A DNA stretch of 49,678 nt, taken from positions 1-49,678 of the forward strand of contig NZ_VUAZ01000010.1 in NCBI RefSeq assembly GCF_009296165.1. Reading direction: 5' to 3'. Made by a program: the position numbers and the translations under genes. Of the stretch, positions 38,315 through 45,799 are shown in pieces. Position 1 is the stretch's first letter, and every line of letters begins with the position of its first letter. The notes beneath the pieces were generated by a model. It was given only the letters and a program-made list of their open reading frames with translations. It was not told the DNA's origin and did not search any database. The stretch comes from Pseudomonas kitaguniensis. Its GTDB lineage: Bacteria > Pseudomonadota > Gammaproteobacteria > Pseudomonadales > Pseudomonadaceae.

Positions 38315-39795
38315 GTGACTCCCGGGCGTTTGGAGTACTCAAGCTCGCCGGGTTGGAAATTGCGGTGGACGCGCAGGCACTGGAGCAGGTCATCAATTGG
38401 CCGCCCCGGTTGCAGCCGCATCCGCTGCAAAACGCTGCGTTGCTTGGGATGTTCAGCCTGCGCGGCAAGGCGCTGCCGTTGATCGAACTGCGCTCACTGC
38501 TGGGTGATTATGCGCCCGAGCAGTGCGAGCCAACCCACATGGTCGCCATCGTCAATCATCAAGGCCAACGCCTGGGCATTGCCGTCAGCGGGGTCAGCGA
38601 TGTGATGAAGATAGAGGCGCGCGACCGCTGCCGGCTTGGCGGGGAGGGCACGTCGGTGGCGCTGCTGCCGGAACTCGCGTTGCTCGACGATGAGCGGATG
38701 ATTTACCTGCTCGACCTGGCAGCGCTGGCCTGCTTGCCGCAGGTGCTGACCGCGCGGGCTGCCGATAATGACCGCGTGGCACGCGTGCAGGATCAGTCGC
38801 ATGAGTTGCACCACTTGCTGGTGTTTGAGTGCGATGCAAAACGCTTCGCCGTCGATGCCAAAGCCATCACCGAACTGGTCGACCAGCCAGACATGCTGCC
38901 CAGCAAATTGGGCGGCGATTACTGCCTGGGCGTCGCCAATCGGCGTGGTGTTGATGTACCTGCGTTAAGCCTAAACCGGGTACTCGGCATTGATCGCTTG
39001 TCGGCGGCCGGCCCTCAGGACCAACTGCTGGTATTGACCTCGCGCGAAGGTTATCGCATCGGCCTTATCTATGACCGGATGATTGCGATTGTGCGCAAGC
39101 GCGCCAGCGAAATCCTGCCGTTGCCCACTTACGGCTTACGCGAACCGGCGCTGTTTGCCGGTGTGGTCGGCGTGGAGAACGGCGAGCAGGCGTTGTTGCT
39201 TGAGCACCGTGCGTTGCTGGAACGGCCCGAGACGCTCAGTTTCGCCAAGATCTACCAAACCAGCCCACCGGGGCAGGGCGCCGCGGTATCGCGCACAGGG
39301 CAGATGAACCAGACCTGCCTGGTATTCCAGGCGGCCCAGCAGTTCGTGGTGCCGCTTGATCAGGTTTTGGAAATTCTGGATATGCCCGAGCATTTTGTGC
39401 GTTTTGCGCAAGCTGAAACCCACCTGTTAGGCAGCTTCAATTTGCGTGGCGAGCAGATTCCATTGGTGTGCCTGAGCAGTTTGGTCGAAGGCACCACGCC
39501 TGCCGACATTGCCCTGGAACGGGTGTTGCTGGTCAAAGGCGAATTCAACAGCTTTGGGCTGGTGGTCAACCGTACCGACTCGATAGAAACCTTTACTCAC
39601 CCGGCCTCTGAGCACCCGCCCGGTTGGGAGCGCAGCATCAACGGCAGCGGCTCGGTGAATGACCGCGTGCGCAGCCTGGTCAGCATCGGCAAAGGTGATC
39701 AGAACCGTTGGATGACGCTGATCAATCTGCGCAATGTGGTCAAGGCGTTGGAGATGGCCAGCCCCAATCTGGGTGCCCAGCGCGGCGTCGGCTAA
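38311..39795 (+). CDS. Triple-CheW-domain coupling protein
   Basis: 494 aa made of three CheW-like domains at about 6-147 (LKLAGLEIAVDAQALEQVI...GMFSLRGKALPLIEL), 164-308 (LLVFECDAKRFAVDAKAITELVD...VANRRGVDVPALSL) and 330-487 (LVFQAAQQFVVPLDQVLEILD...GSFNLRGEQIPLVCL). CheW links chemoreceptors to CheA; a protein with three such domains could cross-link several receptor or CheA units. No CheA gene is nearby, so it must use a kinase encoded elsewhere. It is translationally coupled to the PAS receptor. Confidence 0.9.
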   Translation: MSDSRAFGVLKLAGLEIAVDAQALEQVINWPPRLQPHPLQNAALLGMFSLRGKALPLIELRSLLGDYAPEQCEPTHMVAIVNHQGQRLGIAVSGVSDVMKIEARDRCRLGGEGTSVALLPELALLDDERMIYLLDLAALACLPQVLTARAADNDRVARVQDQSHELHHLLVFECDAKRFAVDAKAITELVDQPDMLPSKLGGDYCLGVANRRGVDVPALSLNRVLGIDRLSAAGPQDQLLVLTSREGYRIGLIYDRMIAIVRKRASEILPLPTYGLREPALFAGVVGVENGEQALLLEHRALLERPETLSFAKIYQTSPPGQGAAVSRTGQMNQTCLVFQAAQQFVVPLDQVLEILDMPEHFVRFAQAETHLLGSFNLRGEQIPLVCLSSLVEGTTPADIALERVLLVKGEFNSFGLVVNRTDSIETFTHPASEHPPGWERSINGSGSVNDRVRSLVSIGKGDQNRWMTLINLRNVVKALEMASPNLGAQRGVG

Positions 39796-39994
39796 GCACA
39801 CGTTTCAGGTTCGGGCAGCGCGGGTTGATTTCGCAGGGGCAGCTCATAGTGCTGAGCTCATAGTGGAGAGCTATGGCCTCGGCCATCTATCTTAATTAGT
39901 CGCGAGCGCTGCCTTGACGTAGATTGCACATCGGCTGATGGCTTAGTGACATCTCACGGCCCAGCCCTTAATGGTTCATCTGCGAGCGCACCTC

Positions 39995-41635
39995 ATGAAA
40001 AAATCAGTCACCCTGGCCTCGCGTATCGGCCTTGGCTTTGCCGCAATCGTCTCGTTACTCATCCTGATTACTGCTGTGGGTATTCAACGGGTGGGGTTTA
40101 TCGACAACACCCTGGAACACGTCAGCGACAATGCGGCGAAGGTGCAGCGCTACGCGATCAACTTTCGCGGCAGTGTGCACAACCGCGCCATCGCCATTCG
40201 TGATGCGGTGCTGGTTAACACTGACGCGCAATTGGACGTGCACCTGAATGAAGTCACCAGCCTGGAACGGGCCTACGCCGATTCGGCAGTGCCTTTGGAC
40301 CAGTTGTTCACCAACGCCGGCGTGACGCCTGAAGAACAGCAGATGCTGCGTGCCATCAAAGACATTGAAAAGCAGACGCTGGCGTCTACGCAGGCGGTGA
40401 TTGCGCTGCGTCGCGCCGGTGATATTGCGGGTGCGCAGGCGATGTTGCTGCGACAAACGTCCGGCGACTACAGCGAGTGGTTGAAGCGCGTCAACGCACT
40501 GATCGACTATGAAGAGGCGTCGATCAAGGCGCAGCTCGGTGAGGTACAAGCCACCGCCAGCCAGTTTCGCGGGTTGATGCTGCTGGCGACCGGCATCGCG
40601 CTGCTGTTGAGCATTATTTTGGCGGTGTCGATCATTCGCTTCGTCAAATCAACCTTGGGCGCCGAGCCGACCGAAGTCGCTCAGGCTATCCAGCGCCTGG
40701 CGGCGGGCGATCTGCACCAGACGATTGTGACCGCTTACCCAAACAGTGTGATGGGCGTGTTGAAAACCGCGCTCAGCCGCTTGGCGGATACCATCACCGA
40801 GGTGCGCGCTGCGGCCCATGAGGTCAGCCAGTCGTCGTCGAAGATGCTCGGCGTGTCATCGACCAACAATGACCACATCAGCTTGCAAACTCGCGAGGCC
40901 GAGCAGGTGGCAGCGGCCATCACGCAAATGGCCGCGACGGTGACTGAGGTCGCAGGCTATGCCTCGCAAGCAGCGGACGCGACGCGCCTGGCTGACGCTG
41001 AAGTTGAGATCGGTAACCGTCTGGTCGAAGAGACCACGCAGGCCATCGAACAACTCGCCAACACCCTGGTCGACACCACCAGCACGGTGGAGCAGGTGTC
41101 TGCGCACAGTGAGCGGATTGAGTCGGTGATCGAGGTGATCAACTCGATCGCGTCGCAAACCAACCTGCTGGCGTTGAACGCCGCCATTGAAGCCGCGCGT
41201 GCCGGTGAGCACGGCAGAGGGTTTGCGGTGGTGGCCGATGAAGTGCGTTCGCTGGCCAACCGCACGCAGCAGTCGACGCAGGAAATTCGCGACATGATCA
41301 GTACGTTGCAAAGCGGCACCGAAACGGCTGCACAAACCATGCGCGACAGTTGCGAGCTGGCCAGTAGCACCGTGGCGCAAACACGCAAGGCACAAGGTGC
41401 GTTGTCCAAAATCAGCCAAGAGGTCGGCGCGATCAACCACATGAACGCGCAAATCGCCAGTGCAGCTATCCAGCAAAAAGCGGTGGCTGAAGACGTTGCG
41501 CACAACATAACGCGCATTCACGGCTCAACCGTGAAGTCGGCAACCGGCTCCAAAGAGGTGGCAACCGCGAGCAATGAGCTGGCTCAGTTGGCTGATCGGT
41601 TAGCGCAGAAGGTGGCCTTTTTCAGAGGCGCGTAG
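39995..41635 (+). CDS. Methyl-accepting chemotaxis protein, transmembrane
   Basis: 546 aa. TM1 is at about 9-30 ([21 protein letters not shown]), a periplasmic four-helix ligand domain at about 31-190, TM2 at about 195-216 ([21 protein letters not shown]), HAMP at about 217-270 and the signalling domain after it, with the tip [33 protein letters not shown]. No CheR-docking tail. I chose 39995 ([10 protein letters not shown]); an ATG 24 bases upstream is possible and neither has a clear ribosome site. It follows the CheW protein by 199 bases, where I see no gene; the repeated AGCTCATAGTG there (about 39841 and 39855) is minor. Confidence 0.93.
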   Translation: MKKSVTLASRIGLGFAAIVSLLILITAVGIQRVGFIDNTLEHVSDNAAKVQRYAINFRGSVHNRAIAIRDAVLVNTDAQLDVHLNEVTSLERAYADSAVPLDQLFTNAGVTPEEQQMLRAIKDIEKQTLASTQAVIALRRAGDIAGAQAMLLRQTSGDYSEWLKRVNALIDYEEASIKAQLGEVQATASQFRGLMLLATGIALLLSIILAVSIIRFVKSTLGAEPTEVAQAIQRLAAGDLHQTIVTAYPNSVMGVLKTALSRLADTITEVRAAAHEVSQSSSKMLGVSSTNNDHISLQTREAEQVAAAITQMAATVTEVAGYASQAADATRLADAEVEIGNRLVEETTQAIEQLANTLVDTTSTVEQVSAHSERIESVIEVINSIASQTNLLALNAAIEAARAGEHGRGFAVVADEVRSLANRTQQSTQEIRDMISTLQSGTETAAQTMRDSCELASSTVAQTRKAQGALSKISQEVGAINHMNAQIASAAIQQKAVAEDVAHNITRIHGSTVKSATGSKEVATASNELAQLADRLAQKVAFFRGA

Positions 41636-41671
41636 GGCTTCCCGCGGCGCTGCCGCGCTGGCAGGTGTGGC

Positions 41672-42382
41672 TTACCAGGGCAGGCGCTCGCCGTCATAGG
41701 CAAAAAAATTGCCACTGTCGGCGGGCTCCAGGCGGTCAATCAAATTCAGCAGTTCACGCGCCGCCACACTGGCGGGCCTGGCAGCGGCCGCACCGCTGAA
41801 GGGCTTGGACAGGTCCGAAATAACCGTGCCAGGGTGCAGGCTCAGCAAGCGGCTCTGTGGGCGTGTGCGTTGGAGTTCGATGGCGGCGGTTTTAATCAGC
41901 ATGTTCAGCGCCGCTTTCGAGGCGCGGTAGGCGTACCAGCCGCCCAAACGGTTATCGCCGATACTGCCCACCTTGGCCGAGAGCATCGCCATGGCGCCTG
42001 CGGGGGCGAGCAGCGGTAGAAACTGACGCAACACCTGCGCCGGGCCGAACGTGTTGACCTGAAACACCGCCTTCAGCGCCTCTTCGTCAATGGCGGCGTA
42101 GGTTTTTTCAGGCTTGATTGCGCCACGGTGCAGCAAGCCTGCGGCGTGCACGATCAACCCGTACGGCGCCTCGTCGGCGAGTGCTGCAGCCGCCTTGGCG
42201 ATGCTTTCGGGGTTCGCAAGGTCCAATTCAGGCACCGTTTGCCGCCCCAGTTCACGCACACCCACGCACTGTGGGTCGTGTTTCAGCAGCTCGCAGAACG
42301 CCGAACCGAGTGCACCGCTTGCGCCGATCACCAACGCACGGTAACCCTCGCCAAGGGAGTTCATCGTGAAGGTCTCGTTCAT
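41672..42382 (-). CDS. Short-chain dehydrogenase/reductase
   Basis: 236 aa. The cofactor loop is VIGASGALGSAF near residue 17, NAG-type AAG at HAAGLLHRG, and the catalytic Tyr/Lys in WYAYRASKAALNM with Ser in LSAKVGSIG. GGAG lies 9 bases before the ATG. It is the last gene of an operon with folE and a DCC protein, so it may act on a pterin or on another light- or stress-linked substrate; similar SDRs near folE reduce dihydropteridines, but I cannot tell for this one. Confidence 0.87.
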   Translation of the reverse strand: MNETFTMNSLGEGYRALVIGASGALGSAFCELLKHDPQCVGVRELGRQTVPELDLANPESIAKAAAALADEAPYGLIVHAAGLLHRGAIKPEKTYAAIDEEALKAVFQVNTFGPAQVLRQFLPLLAPAGAMAMLSAKVGSIGDNRLGGWYAYRASKAALNMLIKTAAIELQRTRPQSRLLSLHPGTVISDLSKPFSGAAAARPASVAARELLNLIDRLEPADSGNFFAYDGERLPW

Positions 42383-42430
42383 TGGGTTTCTCCGGCGCGT
42401 CAGTGATGCAAAACAGCAGGTGCCGCCCGG

Positions 42431-42991
42431 TTAAGGGCGCCGCTCAATCAGCTGCAAAAATTCGTGTCGCGTGGTCGCTGAATCGCGGAACGCGCCCAGC
42501 ATCACCGAGGTGATCATCGCTGAGTTTTGCTTCTGCACGCCGCGCATCATCATGCACATGTGCTTGGCTTCAATCACCACCGCCACGCCGGCGGCCCCGG
42601 TGATGTGCTGCAGGGCATCGGCAATTTGCCGGGTCAGGTTTTCCTGTATCTGCAAGCGCCGCGCGAACATGTCGACGATGCGCGCAACCTTCGACAAGCC
42701 CACTACTTTGCCGGTGGGAATATACGCCACGTGCGCTTTGCCGATGAAGGGCAGCAGGTGGTGTTCGCACAACGAATACAGTTCGATGTCGCGCACGATG
42801 ACCATTTCATCGTTTGACGATTCGAACAGCGCCCCGTTGATCACCTCTTCAAGGTTCATCGTGTAGCCGTTGCACAGGTACTGCATGGCTTTGGCTGCAC
42901 GTTTGGGCGTGTCCAGCAGCCCTTCGCGCTCGGGGTTCTCGCCGACGCCGACTAGAATTTCACGGTAATGCTCGGCTAATGATGGGTTCAC
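42431..42991 (-). CDS. folE: GTP cyclohydrolase I
   Basis: 186 aa. It converts GTP to dihydroneopterin triphosphate, the entry to folate and tetrahydropterins. The zinc and active-site motifs are there: [49 protein letters not shown] and [17 protein letters not shown]. Gap to the SDR is 48 bases and to the DCC gene 103 bases, all on one strand. Its placement with non-folate genes suggests a second, specialised folE copy rather than the housekeeping one; that is inference. Confidence 0.96.
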   Translation of the reverse strand: MNPSLAEHYREILVGVGENPEREGLLDTPKRAAKAMQYLCNGYTMNLEEVINGALFESSNDEMVIVRDIELYSLCEHHLLPFIGKAHVAYIPTGKVVGLSKVARIVDMFARRLQIQENLTRQIADALQHITGAAGVAVVIEAKHMCMMMRGVQKQNSAMITSVMLGAFRDSATTRHEFLQLIERRP

Positions 42992-43094
42992 GTGGGTTCC
43001 TCGAAACCATGCTGCACTTGATGTGACGCCCCACCCTTGTCAGTGGGCGAGCGCCGGTTACGTTTGGTTTGATTGGGTATCGGCGCCGGGCGTT

Positions 43095-43559
43095 CTACGG
43101 TGATTTGGTGTTCACGTTGGTCGGCTGCCCCGGCGCACTTTTTGGCTGCGGCACTGCGCAGACATCATCGCGACAACGGCGGCTGCCATCCGGGTGAGGC
43201 AGCCAGTTCAAATGCGGGCGTACGCGGCAGAACAGGCGATAACCGAGGGTCAGCAACGGCCTGATCGGTCGCCAGGCGAGGGGCGCGGCCCACCGCCCCA
43301 AACCGGCTGCGCGCCAGCTCCACAAGGTCGCGTCCAGGCCGGTTACCCAGTGCCCATTGGCGAACCTTGCGTGCAGTGAGTCCTGCATCTGCTCAAGCGT
43401 GAAGCCGAATGCCGTCGCGTCAAATGTGGCGTGGCTGATGTCGACCAACACCAGGCGTGTGTCCAGGGCGCGCCGGCGCAGCAACTGCACTTCGCGCGCG
43501 CAGAGAGGGCATTCACCGTCAAAGTAAAGCGTCAGCGGCCATTGCTCTTTCTTGTACAT
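43095..43559 (-). CDS. DCC-family thiol-disulfide oxidoreductase (DUF393)
   Basis: 154 aa. The DxLCPLC-type motif is seen as YFDGECPLCAREVQLLRRR near the start, giving the family its name, followed by the conserved helix-rich part (GLDATLWSWRAAGLGRWAAPLAWRPIRPLLTLGYRLFCRVR). The start at 43559 (MYKKEQWPLTLYFDGECP) is preferred; a longer frame would cross the promoter palindrome. First gene of the DCC-folE-SDR operon. DUF393 proteins often sit in light- or oxidative-stress-induced clusters of pseudomonads. Confidence 0.87.
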   Translation of the reverse strand: MYKKEQWPLTLYFDGECPLCAREVQLLRRRALDTRLVLVDISHATFDATAFGFTLEQMQDSLHARFANGHWVTGLDATLWSWRAAGLGRWAAPLAWRPIRPLLTLGYRLFCRVRPHLNWLPHPDGSRRCRDDVCAVPQPKSAPGQPTNVNTKSP

Positions 43560-43569
43560 GGTTGGTTGT

Positions 43570-43590
43570 CTTGTATAGGTTTTGTACAAG
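43570..43590. promoter_or_regulatory. CTTGTA/TACAAG inverted repeat before the DCC-folE operon
   Basis: CTTGTA (43570-43575) and TACAAG (43585-43590) face each other across 9 bases; a third copy, CTTGTAC, overlaps the DCC start codon (43551-43557). The spacing and sequence resemble sites for MerR-family regulators such as LitR/CarH, which control light-induced folE-containing clusters in P. putida. This link is from memory and motif likeness. Confidence 0.4.
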
Positions 43591-43637
43591 ATAGGCCTAA
43601 ACAAACAGGCTGACAATGGCTGATTTTTTTGCAATCC

Positions 43638-43686
43638 GTCAGCGTGAACATCAAACGCTGACCAATGCGTTGCGCTTGGTTAGAAT
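43638..43686 (+). promoter_or_regulatory. MATE gene promoter with an overlapping palindromic operator
   Basis: GTCAGCGT (43638-43645) and ACGCTGAC (43655-43662) form an 8-bp perfect inverted repeat with a 9-base spacer. It overlaps a likely -35 box (CTGACC, 43658-43663), and TAGAAT (43681-43686) 17 bases on is a good -10. A repressor bound here would block the promoter. The TetR gene downstream of the pump is the obvious candidate. Confidence 0.55.
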
Positions 43687-43748
43687 TGCCGCCCGATATG
43701 CCTTGCCACCTTTATCCGAGCAACATACGGCTGTCTATGGGGACAACA

Positions 43749-45110
43749 ATGGCAAGCAGTCGCGCGCGGTTTACCGAAGGCAGTGTTTCACGCCACGTGA
43801 TGGTGATGGCGAGTACCAGCGCCTTGAGCCTGTTCGCGGTGTTCCTGGTCGACATCCTCACCCTGGTCTACGTTTCGATGCTGCACGCACCGCAGTTGCT
43901 GGCCGCCGTCGGCATCGCCAAGGTGTTGATTTTTATGAATGGCGCGCTGGCCAACGGGCTGATTATCGCGGCCGCCTCGGTGCTGTCCGAGCGTATTGGG
44001 CACCGCGCGAGCAAAGCCCAGTCTCAACTCACCGCCAGCCTGATGCTGTGGGTGGTGCTCGTGTGTGCGCTGTGCGCCGCCGTGCAACTGGCGCTGCTGG
44101 CGCCGATCACCCATTGGCTGGGCGCACAGGCCGAGGTGTACGACGCGGCACGCCGCTTTATCTGGCTGACCTTGCCGTTCAGCGTGTTGCAGTCGGCCAT
44201 GCAGATGGCTGCGCAAATGCTCAGGGCCGCTGGCCACAGCCAGCGTGCGCTGTGGCTGGTGCTGTCCGGCGCAGGCACGCTGGCAGTCGCAGACCCGTTG
44301 CTTATTTTCGGGTTGGGCCTGGGGCTGGACGGCGCCGGTATCGCGTACGCGCTCTCGGCGCTGGTGTCGGCGGGGCTGGGGCTGTGCTGGGTGCGACGGC
44401 ATATCGGCATGGCAGCATCGGTCAGCCTGAAACGCCTGCGCGTGCATGGGCGACGGATCTTTCGTGTGGCGCTGCCCGCGATGGTGGCGAATCTGGCCAC
44501 GCCGGTGGGCTTGGCGTACCTGGTGTCGAGCGTGTCGGTGTACGGCACATCGGCGCTGGCGGCGATGGCCGTGCTGGACCGGGTGATGCAGTTTTGCTTT
44601 TGCGCTTTTTTTGCCCTGCCGAGTGCGTTGGCGCCGGTGCTTGGCCAGAATATCGGTGCCCGGCTGGACCAGCGGGTCAACGCCGCGATTACCTTTACGC
44701 GGCGCCTGGTGGTGGCTTACGGCGTGGTGATCTGGGCGGTGCTGCTGGCGTCATGCGCTATGATTGCCGACTTCTACGGCCTGCAAGGCGAGGGGCGTGA
44801 GCTGTTCCTCGCGTTCTGCCGGATTGGCGCCGGCCTGTGGGTAATCATCGGCCTGGACTTCGTGGCGATTGCGGTGTTCGTGACCATGCGGCGCGCCTGG
44901 CTGGTGGCAGCCTTCGCCTGGCTGCGCGCAACCGTCGGCACGCTGCCGTTTGTGTATGGCGCCACGCACCTGTTCGGCAGCAGCGGGGCGATGCCGGGCA
45001 TGTTGACCGGCAATGCACTGATCGCAGTGATGTCGACGTTTACCGCATCGCTTGCAGCGCGCAGGTTTTTTGCAAGACGGGCCCAGCCGACACGCGCTGG
45101 GGAAAGTTGA
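43749..45110 (+). CDS. MATE-family multidrug efflux transporter
   Basis: 453 aa with about 12 hydrophobic helices in two related halves (for example FAVFLVDILTLVYVSML near the start and PAMVANLATPVGLAYLVSSV at the middle). The family exports cationic drugs or dyes in exchange for sodium or protons. GGGGA lies 7-11 bases before the ATG at 43749; an in-frame ATG at 43737 overlaps that site and is less likely. A TetR gene follows 22 bases after the stop. Confidence 0.9.
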   Translation: MASSRARFTEGSVSRHVMVMASTSALSLFAVFLVDILTLVYVSMLHAPQLLAAVGIAKVLIFMNGALANGLIIAAASVLSERIGHRASKAQSQLTASLMLWVVLVCALCAAVQLALLAPITHWLGAQAEVYDAARRFIWLTLPFSVLQSAMQMAAQMLRAAGHSQRALWLVLSGAGTLAVADPLLIFGLGLGLDGAGIAYALSALVSAGLGLCWVRRHIGMAASVSLKRLRVHGRRIFRVALPAMVANLATPVGLAYLVSSVSVYGTSALAAMAVLDRVMQFCFCAFFALPSALAPVLGQNIGARLDQRVNAAITFTRRLVVAYGVVIWAVLLASCAMIADFYGLQGEGRELFLAFCRIGAGLWVIIGLDFVAIAVFVTMRRAWLVAAFAWLRATVGTLPFVYGATHLFGSSGAMPGMLTGNALIAVMSTFTASLAARRFFARRAQPTRAGES

Positions 45111-45132
45111 ATGCAGCAGTTATCGGATATTT

Positions 45133-45783
45133 ATGTCAGTTGACGAGTCAGGGATCGAATCAGACGAAGACCTACAGCCCAAGCGCCGCCGCGCGCCCAA
45201 GGGCGAAATGCGCAGAACCGCGTTGCTCGATGCCGCAACGCTGATTTTTGCGCGCGATGGTTATTCGAGTTCTTCGATGCGTGATGTGGCGGCACTTGCC
45301 GGGATTACCACGGTGGGTTTGCTGCACCACTTTGCCAACAAGGAAGCGCTGCTCAAGGCGTTGTTGGAGCGCAGGGATGAGCGGGTTGTTTCACGCTTTC
45401 ACGAATTGACCATCGAGTTGACGCTGGAGGGTTTTCTGAAGTTTTTGCGCCAAAGCATGCGCTTCAGCATTCAGGATGCTGCCGAGTGTCAGGCGTCACT
45501 GGTGATAAACACCGAGAGCTTGTCGCACGCGCACCCGGCGTGGTCCTGGTACAAGGAGCGTTTTCACCTGACGCATCAACACGCGCGTGGGCATTTGACC
45601 GCGTTGATCGAAGCCGGTGAGATTCGCCAGGATGTAGACGTCAAGGCAGTCGCACAAGAGATCTTTTCGATGATGGACGGCTTGCAGATTCAGTGGCTGA
45701 GGTGCCCGGAAGACGTCGATGTGATGGCCGTCTTTGATGGCTATGTGCGGCGCTTGGGAAGGGACATGCAAGCTCATCCCTGA
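45133..45783 (+). CDS. TetR-family transcriptional regulator
   Basis: 216 aa. A basic N-terminal tail (KRRRAPKGEMRR) leads into the TetR HTH (LLDAATLIFARDGYSSSSMRDVAALAGITTVGLLHHFANKEALLKALL, about residues 30-78). The C-terminal ligand domain is all-helical. The gene is cotranscribed with the MATE pump and probably represses it from the palindrome at 43638-43662. The start at 45133 is favoured over an earlier in-frame ATG at 45052, which lies inside the MATE gene. Confidence 0.88.
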   Translation: MSVDESGIESDEDLQPKRRRAPKGEMRRTALLDAATLIFARDGYSSSSMRDVAALAGITTVGLLHHFANKEALLKALLERRDERVVSRFHELTIELTLEGFLKFLRQSMRFSIQDAAECQASLVINTESLSHAHPAWSWYKERFHLTHQHARGHLTALIEAGEIRQDVDVKAVAQEIFSMMDGLQIQWLRCPEDVDVMAVFDGYVRRLGRDMQAHP

Positions 45784-45799
45784 GCCTGTATGCGCGACC

